Assembly: GCF_011382965.1 (NCBI RefSeq)
Contig: NZ_CP049934.1
Location: 1,302,001 to 1,366,000 of the forward strand
Length of the DNA: 64,000 bases
Origin: Leucobacter insecticola
Lineage (GTDB): Bacteria > Actinomycetota > Actinomycetes > Actinomycetales > Microbacteriaceae
Reading direction: 5' to 3'
Shown one piece after another: positions 40,904 through 50,951 of this stretch. The notes beneath the pieces are model-generated. The model searched no databases and was not told the origin of the DNA. It was given only the letters and a program-made list of their open reading frames with translations. Numbering within the stretch: the stretch's first letter is position 1; each line of letters begins with the position of its first letter. The position numbers and the translations under genes are program-made.

Positions 40904-41302
40904 ATGGCTGCACCAAAGACTGCGGCACGCAAGCCGCGTCGCAAGGATAAGAAGAACGTTGCAGTGGGCCAGGCCCACATCAAGTCGACGTTCAACAACA
41001 CCATCGTTTCGATCACTGACCCCTCCGGTGCTGTGATCAGCTGGGCCTCCTCGGGTGGCGTCGGCTTCAAGGGATCGCGTAAGTCGACCCCGTTCGCGGC
41101 GCAGCTCGCCGCGGAGTCTGCCGCTCGCAAGGCGCAGGAGCACGGCATGAAGAAGGTTGATGTCTTCGTGAAGGGTCCCGGATCCGGCCGCGAGACCGCG
41201 ATCCGCTCACTCCAGGCCGCTGGTCTCGAGGTCGGCTCGATCAACGACGTGACCCCGCAGACTCACAACGGATGCCGCCCGCCCAAGCGCCGCCGCGTCT
41301 GA
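40904..41302 (+). CDS. rpsK: 30S ribosomal protein S11
   Basis: A 132-aa S11 ([38 protein letters not shown]), full length. In many Actinobacteria rpsD follows; here a 146-bp gap leads straight to rpoA. Confidence 0.98.
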   Translation: MAAPKTAARKPRRKDKKNVAVGQAHIKSTFNNTIVSITDPSGAVISWASSGGVGFKGSRKSTPFAAQLAAESAARKAQEHGMKKVDVFVKGPGSGRETAIRSLQAAGLEVGSINDVTPQTHNGCRPPKRRRV

Positions 41303-41311
41303 ATTTATGGC

Positions 41312-41353
41312 TTCGCCGACCGCGGTCGGCGAACGCTGGCGGCCTCCGGCCGC
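41312..41353 (+). other. Two adjacent hairpins in the rpsK-rpoA gap
   Basis: TTCGCCGACC/GGTCGGCGAA (41312-41333) and GCGGCC/GGCCGC (41339-41353) are consecutive perfect stems about 10 and 40 nt after the rpsK stop. Neither is followed by a T tract. They lie where rpsD is found in other genomes and could be processing sites or a leader control of rpoA. Confidence 0.5.
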
Positions 41354-41448
41354 GTACGTAAGACCAGATTTTACCGAAGTTCAGACCCTTCTTACATCCC
41401 GAACCCGCATGAGTCATATAGCGGACTCCAGCGAAAGGACCACACACA

Positions 41449-42438
41449 TTGCTGATTGCACAGCGACCCACTCTGACTGAAGAGTCACTCTCCGAGTACC
41501 GTTCGCGCTTCGCCATCGAGCCGCTTGAGCCCGGCTTTGGCTACACGCTCGGCAACTCGCTGCGTCGTACCCTGCTGTCCTCGATTCCGGGCGCAGCTGT
41601 CACCAGCGTTCGTTTCGAGGGTGTTGCGCACGAGTTCACCACGATCCCCGGTGTCACCGAAGATGTCACCGAGATCATCCTCAACATCAAGGCTCTCGTT
41701 GTTTCGAGCGAGCACGATGAACCCATCACCGCCTACCTGCGTAAGACAGGTGCCGGCGAAGTGACTGCTGCAGATATCTCGGCTCCCGCGGGTGTTGAGG
41801 TGCACAACCCAGAGCTCGTCATCGCGACGCTGAGCGATTCCGCGCAGTTCGAGCTTGAGCTCACAATCGAGCGTGGCCGCGGCTACGTTTCGGCTGCCCA
41901 GAATCGCAACGAAGATGCAGAGGTCGGCCGGATCCCGGTTGACTCCATCTACTCGCCGGTTTTGAAGGTCACCTACCGTGTCGAGGCAACTCGTGCCGGT
42001 GAACGCACCGACTTCGATCGCCTGGTCGTTGACGTCGAGACCAAGCCCGCTATCAGCCCGCGTGACGCGATCGCATCCGCCGGTTCAACGCTCGTCGAGC
42101 TCTTCGGCCTTGCCCGTGAGCTGAACAGCGCTGCTGAAGGCGTCGAGATCGGACCCGCACCGGTTGAGGTTGTGACCGAGGGTGAGCTTTCGATCCCGAT
42201 CGAAGACCTCGACCTTTCGGTGCGCAGCTACAACTGCCTGAAGCGTGAAGGCATTAATACGGTGAGCGAGCTTGTTGCGCTCTCCGAGGCGCAGCTCATG
42301 AACATCCGCAACTTTGGTCAGAAGTCCGTCTTCGAGGTGCGCGACAAGCTCACCGAGATGGGGCTCTCGCTGAAGGACGCAGTGCCCGGCTTCGACGGTG
42401 CACAGTTCTACAGCTACGAAGACGACAACAACAACTAA
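41449..42438 (+). CDS. rpoA: DNA-directed RNA polymerase alpha subunit
   Basis: A 329-aa alpha subunit with TTG start ([20 protein letters not shown]). The N-terminal dimerisation domain ([20 protein letters not shown]) and the C-terminal DNA/activator-binding domain ([20 protein letters not shown]) are complete, with an acidic tail YSYEDDNNN. Confidence 0.97.
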   Translation: MLIAQRPTLTEESLSEYRSRFAIEPLEPGFGYTLGNSLRRTLLSSIPGAAVTSVRFEGVAHEFTTIPGVTEDVTEIILNIKALVVSSEHDEPITAYLRKTGAGEVTAADISAPAGVEVHNPELVIATLSDSAQFELELTIERGRGYVSAAQNRNEDAEVGRIPVDSIYSPVLKVTYRVEATRAGERTDFDRLVVDVETKPAISPRDAIASAGSTLVELFGLARELNSAAEGVEIGPAPVEVVTEGELSIPIEDLDLSVRSYNCLKREGINTVSELVALSEAQLMNIRNFGQKSVFEVRDKLTEMGLSLKDAVPGFDGAQFYSYEDDNNN

Positions 42439-42482
42439 CGATCCGCCTTCCCGGCACGATCGCAAATTCAACGGAGTAAACA

Positions 42483-43013
42483 ATGCCGAAGCCCACGAAG
42501 GGCGCCCGCCTCGGAGGCGGCCCCGCACACGAGCGTCTGATGCTCAACCAGATGGCGTCACAGCTGTTTGAGCACAAGCGCATCCAGACCACTGAGACGA
42601 AGGCGAAGCGTCTGCAGCCTGTAGCCGAACGTCTGGTTACTTTCGCCAAGCGCGGTGACCTGCACGCACGCCGTCGCGTGATGCGTCAGATCCTCGACAA
42701 GGCTGTTGTGCACGAGCTCTTCACCGAGATCGCGCCGCTTGTCGAGAACCGTGAGGGTGGCTACACCCGCATCATCAAGACTGGCTTCCGTAAGGGAGAC
42801 CGCGCACCGCTGGCCGTCATCGAGCTCGTTCTCGAGCCGGTGAACCCGAAGCCGAAGGCTGCAAAGAAGGCCGCTGCTCCCGCAAAGGAGAAAGCTGCCG
42901 CCGAGCCCGCAGCTGAAGAGATTGTTGCGGAAGAAGTCGTCGAGGAGACTGAGGCTGTCGAGACAGCTGAGGCGACTGAGACTGAAGCACCTGCTGAAGA
43001 GAAGGCTGAGTAA
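42483..43013 (+). CDS. rplQ: 50S ribosomal protein L17 with acidic C-terminal extension
   Basis: A 176-aa protein. The first 120 or so residues are L17 ([20 protein letters not shown]). The rest is an Ala/Lys then Ala/Glu low-complexity tail ([20 protein letters not shown]), giving a longer protein than in E. coli (about 127 aa), as is common in Actinobacteria. Confidence 0.97.
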   Translation: MPKPTKGARLGGGPAHERLMLNQMASQLFEHKRIQTTETKAKRLQPVAERLVTFAKRGDLHARRRVMRQILDKAVVHELFTEIAPLVENREGGYTRIIKTGFRKGDRAPLAVIELVLEPVNPKPKAAKKAAAPAKEKAAAEPAAEEIVAEEVVEETEAVETAEATETEAPAEEKAE

Positions 43014-43041
43014 CCCTCACTTCGATCCTGCAGAGTTAAGG

Positions 43042-43069
43042 AGCGCCCCGCCATTTCGGCGGGGCGCTT
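43042..43069 (+). terminator. Terminator after rplQ
   Basis: AGCGCCCCGCC (43042-43052) and GGCGGGGCGCT (43058-43068) form a perfect 11-bp stem with a 5-nt loop. Only a short T-rich stretch follows (TTCT), so termination may be incomplete, but the site closes the alpha operon. Confidence 0.7.
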
Positions 43070-43122
43070 CTGCGTGTTGACGCTTTGTTTGTCTTGTGCC
43101 ACCCTCACATTATTCCGGCCTT

Positions 43123-43192
43123 GGACCGCAGTTTGACGCGGGGACCGCTTCCTCTGCTGCGAGTGGGTGCCAGTTAGCGGTCCTCGCGTCAA
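43123..43192. repeat. GGACCGC palindromes upstream of the AbiEi-like gene
   Basis: TTGACGCGGGGACCGCT (43133-43149) is repeated inverted at 43176-43192 with one mismatch. GGACCGC also occurs at 43123 and 43142, with its inverse at 43177. The same motif clusters on the other side of the gene. It lies 115-185 bp upstream of the start codon. Confidence 0.7.
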
Positions 43193-43306
43193 TGGACGGT
43201 CTTTCAACCTCCGCGCACAGGCCGTTCCTCGACCGTTCTGCGGCGAAATTGTCCACAGATTTCTGATCCACCGTTTCGGGGTTTGCTTTCGCGGCAGGAT
43301 CGTCCC

Positions 43307-44401
43307 ATGAGTAATCCGACAGATATCCACGCGGCCGCTGATCTCCTGATTAGTATCCGTGACCTCCGTCGCGAAGGTCTCGATTATCGCGATATTTCCG
43401 CGCGGATCAAGGGTCGTCAGCTTCTTCGCCTGCGCCAGGGCTGGTACGTTGCTCATGAAGTTTGGGAGGGAATGCCTGCCTCTTCGCAGCAGTTGCTCGC
43501 GATCGCTGCTGCACGTGCCGAGGCACAAGCAGTGCCCGTTTTCTCGCACGTTTCAGCTGCCACACTCCTGGGACTCCCGGTTTGGTCGGACTGGCTACGT
43601 CGCATCAATGGCAGAAACGATGCGCAGCGCGGAGATCCCGTGCTACCCAGAATTGTTGACATAACAACACGGAAGAATGCCACAACCTCCTCTTCCCGTT
43701 TGCTGCGGCGGCATTGCACGGATCTCCCTGCAAGTGAGATTGACGCTCTTGATGGATTGCGGATCACCTCCCGTGACCGCACACTCATCGACCTCGCCCG
43801 CACCGAACCCTTCGGGATTCTCCTCGTTTGCGCTGACATACTGTTACAGAGAGACTTCCTCGTGCGGCGAACGGTTGATGCGGAAGGCCTCGAAGCTTGG
43901 AGGCAAGCGATGCTTCACTACGCGGAGCGTCACCCGGGTGCTCCGGGGATGCCCGCCGTCCGAACGGTGTCGAGGATTGCCGATCCGCGGTCTGAATCGC
44001 CGCTTGAAACAATGAGTAGGCTCAGGCTGCTGCAGCTTGGGATCGATGTCGACTTACAAACTCGGATTCTCTTGCCAGACAGCAGCAGCGCATATCTTGA
44101 TTTCGTCTTCCTTGGGCGTGGAATTTTTGGTGAGGCTGACGGCAAAGCGAAGTACACGGACAAAGACCTTGCGAAGGGGTTGACCGCGGAAGAGATTGTG
44201 TACCTTGAAAAGCGTCGCCACGAACTGATCTCTGGTGTCAGCGGGATGCGTGGTGTGCGCTGGGGAGCTCCCGAAGTGGAGACCGCTGCGCACTTTCTGA
44301 AACGGATGGTCGCGTTTGGCATCGACGTGCCCGGACGTCCGACCACGAGCTACGGCCCCGACACCGCAAGGTTTCTGGGAGGTCTGTACGGTGCCTTGTA
44401 G
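43307..44401 (+). CDS. AbiEi-like winged-helix protein with Vsr/DUF559-type nuclease-like C-terminus
   Basis: A 364-aa protein. The N-terminal third resembles the AbiEi antitoxin-type region: a helix-turn-helix with ISARIKGRQLLRLRQGWYV, then PVFSHVSAATLLGLPVW. The middle has a DGLRITSRDRTLIDLARTEP segment typical of such proteins. The C-terminus contains LDFVFLGRGIFGEADGKAKY, an Asp ... Glu-x-Asp-Gly-Lys pattern of the PD-(D/E)XK/Vsr fold. No AbiEii-type nucleotidyltransferase gene is next to it. Start ATG 43307 gives the shortest plausible N-terminus, though its ribosome site is weak. Function is not known: DNA-binding regulator or nuclease are both open. Confidence 0.6.
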   Translation: MSNPTDIHAAADLLISIRDLRREGLDYRDISARIKGRQLLRLRQGWYVAHEVWEGMPASSQQLLAIAAARAEAQAVPVFSHVSAATLLGLPVWSDWLRRINGRNDAQRGDPVLPRIVDITTRKNATTSSSRLLRRHCTDLPASEIDALDGLRITSRDRTLIDLARTEPFGILLVCADILLQRDFLVRRTVDAEGLEAWRQAMLHYAERHPGAPGMPAVRTVSRIADPRSESPLETMSRLRLLQLGIDVDLQTRILLPDSSSAYLDFVFLGRGIFGEADGKAKYTDKDLAKGLTAEEIVYLEKRRHELISGVSGMRGVRWGAPEVETAAHFLKRMVAFGIDVPGRPTTSYGPDTARFLGGLYGAL

Positions 44402-44453
44402 CCGCCCGTGCCCTCCCCGCCGACTCCCTGCCCGCAGTGCTTTGCGCCTCAAT

Positions 44454-44533
44454 GGACCGCCTATTCGCGGAGGGACCGCCTATTTGGCGGGAGGTGAGGC
44501 GCAAATTGCGGTCCAGCGGTGAATGGGCGGTCC
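44454..44533. repeat. GGACCGC palindromes downstream of the AbiEi-like gene
   Basis: GGACCGCCTATT occurs twice in direct orientation (44454 and 44473) and GCGGTCC twice inverted (44508 and 44527). GGACCGCCTATTC (44454-44466) faces GAATGGGCGGTCC (44521-44533) with a single mismatch. The cluster lies between the convergent AbiEi-like and acyltransferase genes and shares its motif with the upstream cluster at 43123-43192. Confidence 0.7.
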
Positions 44534-44550
44534 TTGGACGGACACGGTGG

Positions 44551-46491
44551 CTAACGCCGGGGAATCTCGAAGCCGAGTCGCTCCTCGGGACGTTGCAGCT
44601 CCTCGAGCGCGCGCTGCACACTTCTCGCGTAAATCTCCCCACCGCTCGGGTTCGGGTGGATGCCGTCGTAGGCGAGCGCGTCGGGATCACCGGCGACCGC
44701 ACTATCCCAGTCAGCGACAACCACGCCGCGGTACGAATTCGCAAACTCGGCGAGTAGTTGATTGACTCCCGGGATCCAGTCGCGCTCACCGTGAGCGTTC
44801 ACGAGCACCAGGGGGCGATGCACTGCGAGCTGGCGGAGTGCTTCAAGATCATCGACGTCGATAGGGCCGTTGGTACCCAGCCCGACAACGAGAACGCTGC
44901 GGAGCCTGCCCTCGGCAGAAAACTCGTTTGCGATCTCGAGTCCGGCACCCAACCCGCGGCTGACAGCCGCATCGACATCGATGTTCGGAAAAGCTTCGGC
45001 AAGCTCGGGCAAGCTCGCGAGCATTACCGAGTCACCGAGCGCGCTAATGTCTCGGCCCTCAGGCATAATCGGGACAACAGTCGCATCGGGTTTTTTCGGG
45101 CTTGCTGAGGCAGAAGGGCTGTCGGACGTCTCGTCCGCAGCGGCCTGAGCGTTGGCACTTGCGACCTCGTTCGCTCGCGCGTCAAGTGCAGCCTGGCCGC
45201 GGGCGATCGCGTCGGCTGCAGAGCTTTGACGCGGTGCCAAGGCGACAGCGAAACCGGTGGCCGGGACGGTGACGAGCAACGCGGTTGTGAGCGTGACCAG
45301 GATCGCGCGCTGCCGCGGTGGCCGTGCTCTGAGATTTATGGCCCCTCGTGCCGACCAGAGTAGTCTCACGGAGCGCCGGATCCCGAGTTTGCGAATCGGC
45401 TGTTCCAGGTAGCGGTAGGAGAGGGCGGCGATCCCGACCGTGAATATGAGGGTGATAGCGCCAACGATCCACGGCGCGGATGGCTGTGACTTCCAAGGAC
45501 TCTCGGAGGCTGCGATGAGCAGCATGAGCGGCCAGTGCCAGAGATAAATGCCGTAGGAACGTTCGCCGATCCAGCGCAGCGGCTGCACGTCAAGCGCACG
45601 GCCGATCCAGACCCCGCGGCGCGTGACGGCGATCACGACGGTGAGCGCTGCGAGCGTGGCGAGCTGGAAACCACCCTGGAAACTTGCGGGGCTTCCTTCC
45701 ACGAGTGTCACTGAGAGCCAAACGATCACGGCGAGCCCGGTGAGGGCGAGGATCGTCGTTGTTGCCTCGCGCAGCGCAGAGCTAGTGCGATCGGGGGTGC
45801 GCGACGGGGGTGATGCGGAGCGGTGTAAAAGCGCCGCCGCGGCCGCCCCGAGCAGCAGTCCGAAGGTGTGGGTGTCAGAGCCAAAGTAGATGCGCGTGGG
45901 GTCTACGTCCGCGACCGACATCTGATACATACTCACGGCAGAGAACACACCCAGGGCGAGGAGAGGGATCGCACGCGTCACGCGAGATCGCAGCCGCCAC
46001 AGGAGCAGGATGAACAAGGGGAGCAGGATGTAGAACTGCTCTTCGATCGAGAGTGACCAGGTGTTGCGGAAGAGTTCTGGAGTATCGCGGGCGAAATAGT
46101 TTGCTCCCGTACCGATGAACACCCAGTTGCTGACGAAGAACGCGGCGCCCAAGAGCTGCGCCCCGATGTTGACGAGAAGGTCTCGGTTGATGAGTAACGC
46201 CAGGGAGGAGCAGACGAGCAGCACAAGCGCCAGAGCCGGAAGGAGGCGGCGCGCGCGGCGACGCCAGAACCCGATGAGGTTGACCTTTCCTCTTGACTGC
46301 AATTCGCGAAGCAGCAGTGAGGTGATGAGGAACCCGCTGATCACAAAGAACATATCGACGCCGAGAAAACCTCCGGAGAGCACGCCAGGAAACAAGTGGT
46401 AGACCAGCACCAACGCGACTGCAATCGCACGAAGACCATCGAGGCCGGAGAAACGCGCGGGCGCAGCGATGGGAGAAGTGGGTGCAGGCAT
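44551..46491 (-). CDS. OatA-like membrane acyltransferase with SGNH domain
   Basis: A 646-aa two-domain enzyme. Residues 1-390 or so are an acyltransferase-3 membrane domain of about ten helices, starting FSGLDGLRAIAVALVLVYHL with FLGVDMFFVISGFLI and RFWRRRARRLLPAL-type segments. The C-terminal part is an extracellular SGNH domain with GDSVM, GLGTNG and DGIHPNPSGG blocks supplying Ser, Asn, and Asp-His. This OatA/OafA architecture O-acetylates peptidoglycan or surface glycans. ATG 46491 lacks a clear ribosome site, so a TTG at 46530 remains possible. Divergent from truA. Confidence 0.85.
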   Translation of the reverse strand: MPAPTSPIAAPARFSGLDGLRAIAVALVLVYHLFPGVLSGGFLGVDMFFVISGFLITSLLLRELQSRGKVNLIGFWRRRARRLLPALALVLLVCSSLALLINRDLLVNIGAQLLGAAFFVSNWVFIGTGANYFARDTPELFRNTWSLSIEEQFYILLPLFILLLWRLRSRVTRAIPLLALGVFSAVSMYQMSVADVDPTRIYFGSDTHTFGLLLGAAAAALLHRSASPPSRTPDRTSSALREATTTILALTGLAVIVWLSVTLVEGSPASFQGGFQLATLAALTVVIAVTRRGVWIGRALDVQPLRWIGERSYGIYLWHWPLMLLIAASESPWKSQPSAPWIVGAITLIFTVGIAALSYRYLEQPIRKLGIRRSVRLLWSARGAINLRARPPRQRAILVTLTTALLVTVPATGFAVALAPRQSSAADAIARGQAALDARANEVASANAQAAADETSDSPSASASPKKPDATVVPIMPEGRDISALGDSVMLASLPELAEAFPNIDVDAAVSRGLGAGLEIANEFSAEGRLRSVLVVGLGTNGPIDVDDLEALRQLAVHRPLVLVNAHGERDWIPGVNQLLAEFANSYRGVVVADWDSAVAGDPDALAYDGIHPNPSGGEIYARSVQRALEELQRPEERLGFEIPRR

Positions 46492-46597
46492 AGAGAGGTT
46501 TTCAGGGCTCGCGTACGATCGGCGACGCAACAGATCCAGTCTACGTCAGCCAACGGTGAGAGCGCGGGCCCGGGGCGCGATCTGGCAGGATCGTAGG

Positions 46598-47457
46598 GTG
46601 AGTTCAGATATAACGACCGGAGCCAGGCTGCGCCTCGACCTCGCCTATGACGGAACCGATTTCTCGGGCTGGGCGACACAGCCTGGTCTGCGCACGGTAC
46701 AGGGTGAGCTGGAGGCGGCCCTGTCGATCCTGCTGCGCGTTGATGAGGCGAGGCTCACGGTTGGTGGGCGCACGGACGCCGGGGTGCACGCCCGCGGCCA
46801 AGTCGCTCACCTCGATGTCACACAGGAGCAAATGGCGCAGGGGCGGGTCACTGCGCGCAGAGTCAACGGAGTCTTGAAGCGGCGAGCTCCCGACATTGCG
46901 GTGCACACGGTGCGCAGTGTGCCGAGTGCGTTTGACGCGCGATTTTCTGCGGTCCGCCGCCGCTATGAGTATCGCTTGCGCCCGGCCGGTGGTCGACGGG
47001 ATCCCCTTACGGCGCGCTTCACTGCCGATGTGTCGAGTGCGCTCGATCTTGCGGCGATGCAGCGGGCGTCAGACGAACTGCTTGGCTTGAACGACTTCAC
47101 CACCTTCTGCAAAGCACGCGAGGGGCAACGGCGGTGCGGGATCTGCTCTGCTTCGAGTGGCGGGAAACCGAGGACGGGGCATACGCCGCGAGGATCGAGG
47201 CAGATGCTTTTTGTCACTCGATGGTGCGCGCGCTCGTCGGGGCAGTGGTCGCGGTGGGCTCGGGCAGGATCGCCGAGGCGGAACTCCGTGAGCTACGGGA
47301 CGCCCGTGAGCGGACAAGTCGGTTCGCGGTTATGCCGGCGCGCGGCCTAAGTTTGGAAGAGATCGTCTATCCGGAGGACGATCAGCTCGCGGCGCGGGCC
47401 ACACTGACGCGGGCCAGGCGAACTCCCCTGGGGGAGCGGCAGAGGAGTCTGTGCTAG
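46598..47457 (+). pseudogene. truA: tRNA pseudouridine synthase A, interrupted by a single-base frameshift
   Basis: Modifies U38-40 of the tRNA anticodon arm. The first frame contains the catalytic section GGRTDAGVHARGQVAHLDV with the nucleophilic Asp and runs to NDFTTFCKAREG. The next frame continues AVRDLLCFEW, FCHSMVRALVGAVVAVGSGR and PARGLSLEEIVYPED to the stop at 47457. The joint is a run of four G at 47122-47125; a fifth G gives EGATAVRDLLCFEW and one 286-aa protein of normal length. GTG 46598 is the start. A sequencing error is the likeliest explanation. The stop codon overlaps the candidate rplM -10 element. Confidence 0.85.
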
Positions 47458-47460
47458 GGT
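47452..47460 (+). promoter_or_regulatory. Candidate extended -10 promoter for rplM-rpsI
   Basis: TGCTAGGGT at 47452-47460 is an extended -10 element (TGn plus TAGGGT) at the end of truA, 122 bp before rplM. No good -35 box is seen at the usual distance. Confidence 0.4.
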
Positions 47461-47581
47461 AGACCTTTGGTGCGTAAGCATCCGATTTGTTGAGCCCTCC
47501 ACCAGTTCGAGCACCCGCAAGGGACCGAACAACGGAGCGGGATTCACGAACACCTCCATTTCGACAGAAAGCAGCACGACA

Positions 47582-48028
47582 GTGACTCGCACATATTCGC
47601 CGAAGGCCTCTGAGCAGAAGCACGATTGGATCGTCATTGACGCAACCGACGTGGTGCTTGGACGCCTCGCCTCGCACGCGGCAGCCCTGCTCCGCGGCAA
47701 GCACAAGACCACCTTCGCCCCCCACATGGATATGGGCGATTACGTGATCATCATTAACTCTGACAAGGTGGTTCTGACCGCCAACAAGGCAGAGCAGAAG
47801 CGCGCCTACCGCCACTCCGGTTACCCGGGCGGCATGCGCTCGGTCAACTACACCGAGCTGCTTGGCAAGAACTCTGATCGCGCAGTTGAGAAGGCCGTTC
47901 GCGGCATGCTCCCGAAGAACTCACTCGGAGCAGATATGTTCCGCAAGCTGAAGGTGTACAAGGGTGCCGAGCACCCGCACGCTGCTCAGCAGCCCACCCC
48001 CTACACCTTCGGCCAGGTCGCGCAGTAG
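47582..48028 (+). CDS. rplM: 50S ribosomal protein L13
   Basis: A 148-aa L13 with GTG start ([40 protein letters not shown]), full length. Paired with rpsI 35 bp downstream, the usual rplM-rpsI operon. Confidence 0.97.
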   Translation: MTRTYSPKASEQKHDWIVIDATDVVLGRLASHAAALLRGKHKTTFAPHMDMGDYVIIINSDKVVLTANKAEQKRAYRHSGYPGGMRSVNYTELLGKNSDRAVEKAVRGMLPKNSLGADMFRKLKVYKGAEHPHAAQQPTPYTFGQVAQ

Positions 48029-48063
48029 TCGCGCCAACGAGATTTAAGAGAAGAGACTTCACA

Positions 48064-48543
48064 GTGACTGAAGAACAGACCGTGGCCACCGAGAGCTACA
48101 CCACCGAGACGCCAGCATCGCAGGCACCTGCAGCGGCGCCCCGCCCCGCGCTCACCGTTCCCGGTGCAGCCGTCGGCCGCCGCAAGCAGGCTATCGCACG
48201 TGTGCGCCTCGTTCCCGGCACCGGAACCATGACCGTCAATGGTCGCGAGCTTGCCGAGTACTTCCCGAACAAGCTGCACCAGCAGCTCATCACCGATCCC
48301 TTCACCGTGCTTGAGCTCGGTGGTGCCTACGACGTCATCGCACGCATCGTCGGTGGCGGCCCCTCGGGTCAGGCTGGGGCACTCCGTCTCGCAATTGCTC
48401 GTGCACTCAACGAGATTGACGCTGAGCACAACCGTCCGACACTGAAGAAGGCCGGCTTCCTGAGCCGCGACGCTCGTATCAAGGAGCGCAAGAAGGCAGG
48501 TCTCAAGAAGGCCCGCAAGGCTCCCCAGTACTCGAAGCGCTAG
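48064..48543 (+). CDS. rpsI: 30S ribosomal protein S9
   Basis: A 159-aa S9. About 30 N-terminal residues form an Ala/Thr/Pro-rich extension; the conserved body starts [20 protein letters not shown] and ends [10 protein letters not shown], whose terminal Lys-Arg reaches the P-site tRNA. Followed by glmM 20 bp later. Confidence 0.97.
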   Translation: MTEEQTVATESYTTETPASQAPAAAPRPALTVPGAAVGRRKQAIARVRLVPGTGTMTVNGRELAEYFPNKLHQQLITDPFTVLELGGAYDVIARIVGGGPSGQAGALRLAIARALNEIDAEHNRPTLKKAGFLSRDARIKERKKAGLKKARKAPQYSKR

Positions 48544-48563
48544 TCCGCACGGAGTACCCAGTT

Positions 48564-49913
48564 ATGGGACGCCTTTTTGGCACCGATGGGGTTCGGGGTC
48601 TAGCCGGGGTCGACGTGACCGCCGAACTGGCCCTCAGCCTCGCTCAAGCGGCGGCTCTTGTTCTCGGGCGTTCAGCCCGGGGCGAGAGCCGTCGTGCTGT
48701 TGCCGTGGTCGCTCGTGATCCACGGGTTTCCGGCGAGTTTATCGCCTCTGCCGTGGCCGCGGGGCTGGCCTCGGCGGGTGTTGATGTGCTTGACGCTGGC
48801 GTGCTGCCGACCCCTGCCGCCGCCTACCTCGTCGCAGATACTGAAGCCGACTTTGGTGTGATGGTTTCCGCCTCCCATAATCCGGCGGCAGACAATGGCA
48901 TCAAGTTTTTTGCGGAAGGCGGGCGTAAGCTCGCCGACGATATCGAAGACAAGATCCAGGCCGCAATGCAAGAGCCCGCCATTGCGGTCACCGGCCGAGA
49001 AGTGGGCAGGATCCGCCGCTTCGCCGACGCCGAAGACCGCTATTTGGTCCACCTGCTCGGCACGCTCGAGGGTGTGCGGCTTGAGGGCCTACACGTCGTC
49101 CTCGACTGCGCACACGGTGCGGCGGCGGGGATCTCTCCCGACGCATTTTCGGACGCCGGCGCAAAGCTCACAATCATCGGAAATGATCCCGACGGTTTCA
49201 ATATCAACGACGGTGTCGGATCCACCTATCTTGACCCGCTTATTGCCGCAGTGAAAGAGCACGGTGCCGATTTCGGTATTGCCCACGACGGGGATGCGGA
49301 CCGCTGTTTGGCGGTCGATGGCGATGGCAACGTTGTCGACGGTGACAAGATCATGGCGATTCTTGCGCTCTCGATGTCGCGCCGCGGGAAGCTTGAACAA
49401 AACACGCTCGTGGCCACGGTCATGTCGAATCTGGGCCTCAAACTCGCGATGGCAGACAACGGCATCGACGTGGTCGAGACGGGCGTCGGTGATCGCTACG
49501 TGCTTGAAGCCATCAACGAGCACGGCTATTCGCTCGGGGGTGAGCAGTCCGGCCATGTCATCATGAGCGAATTCGCGACCACTGGTGACGGGATCCTGAC
49601 CGGCTTGCATCTCGCCGCCGAGGTCATTCGCAGCGGCAAGTCTCTCGCGGAGCTCGCTAGCTGCATGACGGTGTATCCGCAGGTGCTCGTGAACGTGCGC
49701 GGTGTGGATCGCGCTGGTGTTGCGAGCGACGATGTGCTGCAGCAGGCGGTGCATCAGGCAGAGGTCGCACTCGGCGGTAAGGGTCGCGTGCTTCTCCGAC
49801 CATCAGGCACGGAGCCGGTGGTGCGTGTGATGGTGGAAGCGGAGTACGAGGAGCAGGCCAACCAGCTCGCTGAAGACCTCGCCGCGATCGTGAAGGACCG
49901 GCTCGCGGTCTAA
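48564..49913 (+). CDS. glmM: Phosphoglucosamine mutase
   Basis: A 449-aa alpha-D-phosphohexomutase that converts glucosamine-6-P to glucosamine-1-P for peptidoglycan precursors. Phosphoserine loop [16 protein letters not shown], Mg loop [17 protein letters not shown], sugar-binding GGEQSGHV and phosphate loop [12 protein letters not shown] are all present. Together with glmS 1 kb away it supplies UDP-GlcNAc synthesis. Downstream of rpsI, convergent with coaA. Confidence 0.96.
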   Translation: MGRLFGTDGVRGLAGVDVTAELALSLAQAAALVLGRSARGESRRAVAVVARDPRVSGEFIASAVAAGLASAGVDVLDAGVLPTPAAAYLVADTEADFGVMVSASHNPAADNGIKFFAEGGRKLADDIEDKIQAAMQEPAIAVTGREVGRIRRFADAEDRYLVHLLGTLEGVRLEGLHVVLDCAHGAAAGISPDAFSDAGAKLTIIGNDPDGFNINDGVGSTYLDPLIAAVKEHGADFGIAHDGDADRCLAVDGDGNVVDGDKIMAILALSMSRRGKLEQNTLVATVMSNLGLKLAMADNGIDVVETGVGDRYVLEAINEHGYSLGGEQSGHVIMSEFATTGDGILTGLHLAAEVIRSGKSLAELASCMTVYPQVLVNVRGVDRAGVASDDVLQQAVHQAEVALGGKGRVLLRPSGTEPVVRVMVEAEYEEQANQLAEDLAAIVKDRLAV

Positions 49914-49935
49914 TGTCCCGCAACAATCTCGCACA

Positions 49936-50919
49936 TCATAGCTTGCGCAGCAGCACCTTCTGCACGCGGTGATCGGCCTCCTTGCGCAGCACCAGGGTTG
50001 CTCGGGCGCGGGTCGGGCGGATGTTTTCCACAAGGTTCGGCTCGTTGATGTTGTTCCAGAACTCGTCAGCCAACGCCTCCGCGGCCTCGTCATTGACCGA
50101 TGCGAAACGGCGAAAGTAGGATTCTGGGTTCGCGAACGCGCTCTGGCGCAGCCGTAGGAAGCGCTCCCGATACCAGCGTTGAATGTCGCCGGTGCGAGCA
50201 TCAACGTACACCGAGAAGTCAAAGAGGTCGCTTACAGCGAGGGGATGCTGCATAGACGCAGGCTGCAACACGTTGAGGCCCTCGACAATGAGGATGTCGG
50301 GTTGGTGCACGACGGTGTATTCGCCGGGCACAATGTCGTAGATGAGGTGGCTGTAGTGCGGGGCACGCACCTCGGCGACCCCCGCCTTGACCTGAGAGAC
50401 GAAGCGCAGCAGCGCGCGTCGATCGTAGGACTCGGGAAATCCCTTGCGCGAGGCGATGCCGCGCTTGTGTAGCTCTGCGTTTGGGTAGAGAAACCCATCG
50501 GTGGTGATGAGTTCGACGTTCGGGGTTTCCGGCCAACGAGCGAGGAGGTCGCGCAGGATGCGCGCCACGGTCGACTTGCCGACGGCGACAGATCCGGCGA
50601 TCCCGATCACAAAGGGGCTTTGCTTCTCTTCGTCTCGGCGCAAGAACCCGCGGGTACGCTTGTGCATCTCCCGTGCCGCGATCGCGTACTGATTGATAAG
50701 CCTGCTGAGCGGGAGATACACGGCTTCGACTTCCGCAAGGTCCAGGGGTTCTCCGAGCCCTCGAAAAGCCGCGACTTCGGTTTCGGTGAGTGGCATGGGA
50801 CTCTCGCCAGCGAGGCGCGCCCAGTCTGCCCTTCCGATTTCGGTGAAGGGTGAGGTGAACTCCGGGCGCACGAGCGCTTGAGTGTCAATTGAAACTGGGA
50901 CCGTCTTGATATCGGGCAT
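49936..50919 (-). CDS. coaA: Pantothenate kinase, type I (CoaA)
   Basis: A 327-aa bacterial pantothenate kinase, the first committed step of coenzyme A synthesis. P-loop [17 protein letters not shown], then [28 protein letters not shown], and a C-terminal [14 protein letters not shown]. It lies between the glm genes and is divergent from glmS with only 32 bp between start codons, so their promoters must overlap. Confidence 0.95.
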   Translation of the reverse strand: MPDIKTVPVSIDTQALVRPEFTSPFTEIGRADWARLAGESPMPLTETEVAAFRGLGEPLDLAEVEAVYLPLSRLINQYAIAAREMHKRTRGFLRRDEEKQSPFVIGIAGSVAVGKSTVARILRDLLARWPETPNVELITTDGFLYPNAELHKRGIASRKGFPESYDRRALLRFVSQVKAGVAEVRAPHYSHLIYDIVPGEYTVVHQPDILIVEGLNVLQPASMQHPLAVSDLFDFSVYVDARTGDIQRWYRERFLRLRQSAFANPESYFRRFASVNDEAAEALADEFWNNINEPNLVENIRPTRARATLVLRKEADHRVQKVLLRKL

Positions 50920-50951
50920 CGTTCATCTATCGTGCCACTAAACTAGGGCGC

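Noticed and set aside
43193..43306. A possible small ORF or RNA gene between the palindrome and the AbiEi-like start
   Set aside because: No start-plus-ribosome-site combination and no stable fold beyond the palindromes were seen.
50920..50951. glmS ribozyme/riboswitch in front of glmS
   Set aside because: Only 32 bp separate coaA and glmS starts, too short for the ribozyme core.
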